A DNA stretch of 34,411 nt from an uncultured Acetatifactor sp. Its GTDB lineage: Bacteria; Bacillota; Clostridia; Lachnospirales; Lachnospiraceae. Position numbers and translations under genes: made by a program. The notes beneath the pieces were generated by a model. The model did no database searches. It was not told where the DNA came from and saw only the letters and a program-made list of their open reading frames with translations. Below, one piece after another: positions 32,193 to 34,411 of the stretch (position 1 is its first letter; each line of letters opens with the position of its first letter). The stretch covers positions 1-34,411 of the forward strand of contig NZ_CAJUCP010000059.1 in NCBI RefSeq assembly GCF_910585425.1, in the 5' to 3' direction.

Positions 32193-33662
32193 ATGCCCAG
32201 AAAAGCAAAAACGGAAGAAACTGTTGTAACTGAAGAAAGCGCCATCCTGGAAAATGCACCTGCGGAAACAGGAACCCTTATGGAAGGGGATCCCCCTGCG
32301 GAGGGCGAAATCCTTATGGACGGTGGAATGCCTGCAGACGGGGATTTCCCTACGGATGGAGAACTGCCTGGCACTGGCGAGGCTGTCATGGATGAGGAAC
32401 TTCCCGGTTCTGGTGAGACCGCTGCGGAAGATGGCGCACCTGCTTCTGACAGTGCCATTACAGATGGGGATGTGCCGGAAGAAACATCCCTTTCCGGGGA
32501 AAACATGGAGGCGGAAGCAGAGACCGGCAATGACAGCGGGATGGCACTGCTGCAGGAAGATACGGGGGAGGCCCCCGTCGAAGGTGATGGAGCGGCGGAT
32601 AATGCAAACAATCCTGCTCCGGAACTTTCCTCCGGGGCCGGAGCGGAAACCGGAAGCGGCACAGGGAAAAATAACCCTGAAGTTTCAGCCCCTCCCAGAA
32701 GGCGGAAAGCAAAAGCCGCCCCTGCTCCAAAATCGGAACCGCCTGTACGGAAGACCGCCCCTTCCACCATCCTTACCCTGAATGCCGATTCGGAAGTGGA
32801 GACACCTGAGAGCAGGGAGGATACCATCTGGCATGAGCTGCAGAACGCCTACCGCACCCGGAAGATCCTGACAGGCACCCTGGGCGGCATTGAGAAGATG
32901 GACGGAGGCGGCACCATCGCAGTCGTCTATTACAAGGACATGCGTGTCGTGATCCCCCTTTCGGAGATGATGATCAACCTCGTGGAGGATGAAGCCCATG
33001 ATTACGGGGAACTGGTGCAGCGCCAGAACAAGATCCTCGGCAACATGCTGGGATGTGAAATCGACTTTATCATCAAAGGGCTTGAAAACGCCAGCCGCAG
33101 CGTGGTGGCCAGCAGGAAAGATGCCATGTACAAGAAGCGCCAGATTTTCTACATGCCGGATGCGGCCGGAAATTCCCGCGTATGCGAAGACCGCATTGTG
33201 CAGGCGAGGGTCATTGCCGTGGCAGAAAAGGTTGTCCGCGTGGAGATCTTCGGCACGGAATGTTCCATCCTTGCCCGCGACTTATCCTGGGACTGGCTGG
33301 GAGATGCCACGGAACGCTTCCATGTAGGCGAGCAGATTCTTGTCCGCATCTTAAGCGTGAAGATCCGCTCCCTGGAGGACATTTCCGTGAAAGCCGACGT
33401 CAAGAGCGTGAACGGCAACACCAGCAAGGAGAACCTGGGTAAATGCAAGATTCAGGGCAAGTACGCCGGGACGGTCACGGACATCCACAAAGGCACTGTC
33501 TTCGTCCGCCTCCACATCGGCGTCAACGCAGTCGCCCACAGCTGCTATGACAACCGGATGCCCGGCAAGAAGGATGATGTCAGTTTCGTGGTGACGCGGA
33601 TTGATGCCGACCGGAACGTGGCAGTGGGGCTGATTTCAAGGATTATTAAGCAGAATATCTGA
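32193..33662 (+). CDS. S1-like RNA-binding-domain protein with acidic low-complexity tail
   Basis: This 489-residue protein starts behind AAAGGAG. About residues 1-165 are very acidic and repetitive (GDPPAEGEILMDGG, DGDFPTDGELPG, DEELPGSGE and similar). A basic patch (PPRRRKAKAAPAPK) and a helical segment follow. From about residue 230 there are beta-rich modules. The last (GKYAGTVTDIHKGTVFVRLHIGVN... to the end) has the outline of an S1/OB fold, and earlier ones (RKILTGTLGGIEK, VQARVIAVAEKVVRVEIFG) look like divergent copies. Such S1-like proteins occur next to coupling proteins in Lachnospiraceae elements. Their role is unknown; nucleic-acid binding with a charged tether is likely. It ends the accessory operon. 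Confidence 0.8.
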   Translation: MPRKAKTEETVVTEESAILENAPAETGTLMEGDPPAEGEILMDGGMPADGDFPTDGELPGTGEAVMDEELPGSGETAAEDGAPASDSAITDGDVPEETSLSGENMEAEAETGNDSGMALLQEDTGEAPVEGDGAADNANNPAPELSSGAGAETGSGTGKNNPEVSAPPRRRKAKAAPAPKSEPPVRKTAPSTILTLNADSEVETPESREDTIWHELQNAYRTRKILTGTLGGIEKMDGGGTIAVVYYKDMRVVIPLSEMMINLVEDEAHDYGELVQRQNKILGNMLGCEIDFIIKGLENASRSVVASRKDAMYKKRQIFYMPDAAGNSRVCEDRIVQARVIAVAEKVVRVEIFGTECSILARDLSWDWLGDATERFHVGEQILVRILSVKIRSLEDISVKADVKSVNGNTSKENLGKCKIQGKYAGTVTDIHKGTVFVRLHIGVNAVAHSCYDNRMPGKKDDVSFVVTRIDADRNVAVGLISRIIKQNI

Positions 33663-33670
33663 TAAAAAGA

Positions 33671-33710
33671 GCAGGTGGCCATATTCTCCCAGTATCGCCA
33701 CCTGCCTTTT
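33671..33710 (+). terminator. Terminator of the coupling-protein/S1 operon
   Basis: GCAGGTGGC (33671-33679) pairs perfectly with GCCACCTGC (33697-33705) across a 17-base loop, followed by CTTTT, nine bases after the stop codon. Confidence 0.88.
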
Positions 33711-33751
33711 CGTCTCTATCAATATTATTCAACAGCCGTTATTTTATCATA

Positions 33752-34192
33752 TTACATTATCTGCAGCCTGGCAAGCTGTTCCACCTCTGCCATACTCAGT
33801 TCAGAACACTCTGCAATCTCTTCAATAGTCAGCTTTCCTATTTTCAGCATCCTAAGTGCCGTTTTCTTCTTTGTCTCACTAATGCCTTCACTCTTTCCCT
33901 GATTTAAGATAGTGCGTGCTTCTGTTTCAATCAATGCTCCACCCATAATTTCACCTACACCTTTCTGCACATTCTCATACTTCTGTGCAATCTCTCTAAT
34001 CACATCATTGGAAAGCTCTATGATTGTCCGCTTGTCAAAGGCCCCGATTACTTTCTGACGCTCCAGTTCATCCAGCCTTTTTAGGATTTCGTGATACTCT
34101 CCCTTTAATTCCTCCAGCTTCTGTTCATTATCATTATACTCCGGAAAACTTTTCTCATGTGAAAAAATATAAAAAGGAATCAGCAGCAACAA
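33752..34192 (-). pseudogene. C-terminal remnant of an Rpn-family recombination-promoting nuclease
   Basis: The 146 codons match the C-terminal part of Rpn/transposase-like PD-(D/E)xK proteins: LLLIPFYIFSHEKSFPEYN, a charged coiled helix, the GGALIETEARTILNQGKSEG hinge with repeated GISETKKK, and a terminal helix-turn-helix-like segment. The roughly 150-residue nuclease domain is missing. Reading upstream, a TAG occurs two codons before the conserved KNLLLLIPF position, so no intact gene is possible. The TTG at 34192 has no ribosome site. Composition is AT-rich compared with the transfer genes, indicating separate origin. Confidence 0.7.
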
Positions 34193-34210
34193 ATTCTTCT
34201 ACCTTATATT

Positions 34211-34357
34211 CTAATGTTCCTTTTCAATTACAGTTCTTAAAGACTCCTTATCTCTGGCGATCAGAAATCGCATCTGCTCCACATCACTCTTCAAATAAAC
34301 GCTATTTAACTCATGCACAATTTCTTCGCCAACTGTCTTTAACCGATTACTTTTCAT
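34211..34357 (-). CDS. Small hypothetical ORF (48 residues), doubtful
   Basis: An ATG-started frame encodes a charged peptide beginning MKSNRLKTVGEEIVHELN and ending TVIEKEH before TAG. It sits where the N-terminal part of the Rpn protein would be expected, in a different frame. No ribosome site is visible, so it may be a relic. The rest of the window end (34358-34411) shows nothing I can identify. Confidence 0.25.
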   Translation of the reverse strand: MKSNRLKTVGEEIVHELNSVYLKSDVEQMRFLIARDKESLRTVIEKEH

Positions 34358-34411
34358 TTTACTATGAAACACAACCTGCCGGGTAGCCAAAAAAGCGCAG
34401 ACTGCCCCTGT

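Larger units (their letters stand above)
18857..34411 (+). mobile_element. Integrative conjugative element, left part (incomplete in window)
   Basis: Starting where cwlD is interrupted, a co-directional set of transfer genes runs to 33662: pilin candidate, VirB6-like, NlpC/P60 hydrolase, PrgI-VirB4 fusion and VirD4, with several small DNA-binding accessory proteins. This is the core of a Gram-positive type IV secretion system. No relaxase, integrase or excisionase is present, so the right end should lie past 34411. The Rpn remnant near the window end is a further mobile-DNA sign. The exact junction is estimated from the loss of cwlD similarity; the sequence GAAGCCG-N10-CGGCTTC (18845-18868) spans it. 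Confidence 0.8.

Noticed and set aside
1..34411. tRNA or rRNA genes
   Set aside because: No cloverleaf or rRNA-like stretch was recognised by eye on either strand; a covariance-model scan would settle this.

Overview
The window looks like chromosome of a GC-rich, gut-type Lachnospiraceae (Clostridium cluster XIVa) carrying one end of an integrative conjugative element. The evidence is Firmicutes-style AGGAGG ribosome sites, a meso-diaminopimelate dehydrogenase, a cwlD remnant, a DegV protein, MerR/GyrI, MATE and ABC exporters, and a Gram-positive type IV secretion set of the PrgI/VirB4 type. The assignment rests on reading protein families by eye; no 16S or tRNA is present.

Region 1 (1-1710, minus strand) is an orphan polymorphic-toxin cassette: a small immunity-like gene, a 5'-truncated VgrG-like leader joined to a His-rich toxin tip, and a downstream AT-rich putative immunity gene. 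Base composition changes abruptly where the spacer meets the toxin tip.

Region 2 (1745-18656) is chromosomal. It contains a MerR/GyrI regulator behind a promoter with 19-bp spacing; a lipoprotein plus beta-lactamase-like serine hydrolase pair; a GNAT plus CE2-like esterase pair; an AmmeMemoRadiSam set (fused MEMO-AMMECR1 protein and the radical SAM enzyme) with a TfoX C-terminal-domain protein and a MATE exporter; a repeat-rich intergenic island; a two-subunit ABC exporter operon; a DegV protein; and ddh. The ABC operon has a 5' leader with an 11-codon SD-preceded ORF, long-range complementary segments and an intrinsic terminator ahead of the first gene. That is the layout of a ribosome-controlled attenuator, and it suggests induction by ribosome-targeting drugs. 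Both ABC subunits carry unrelated in-frame tandem repeats at the same place, the linker between membrane and ATPase domains (about residue 360).

Region 3 (about 18857 to the window end) is the conjugative element. It begins where a convergent cwlD gene is cut just before its ECGFLSN-coding segment. Its genes run on the plus strand: a winged-helix protein, an ArpU/sigma-region-4-like protein, a leader with a strong promoter and two hairpins, a VirB2-like pilin candidate, a VirB6-like membrane protein, a secreted glycine-rich protein, an NlpC/P60 hydrolase, a PrgI-VirB4 fusion ATPase, an operator-like region, a winged-helix protein, a RusA-like nuclease candidate, another winged-helix protein, a VirD4 coupling protein probably starting at CTG, and an S1-domain protein with a long acidic tail, closed by a strong terminator. 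An Rpn-family remnant follows. No relaxase or integrase lies in the window; they would be expected beyond position 34411.
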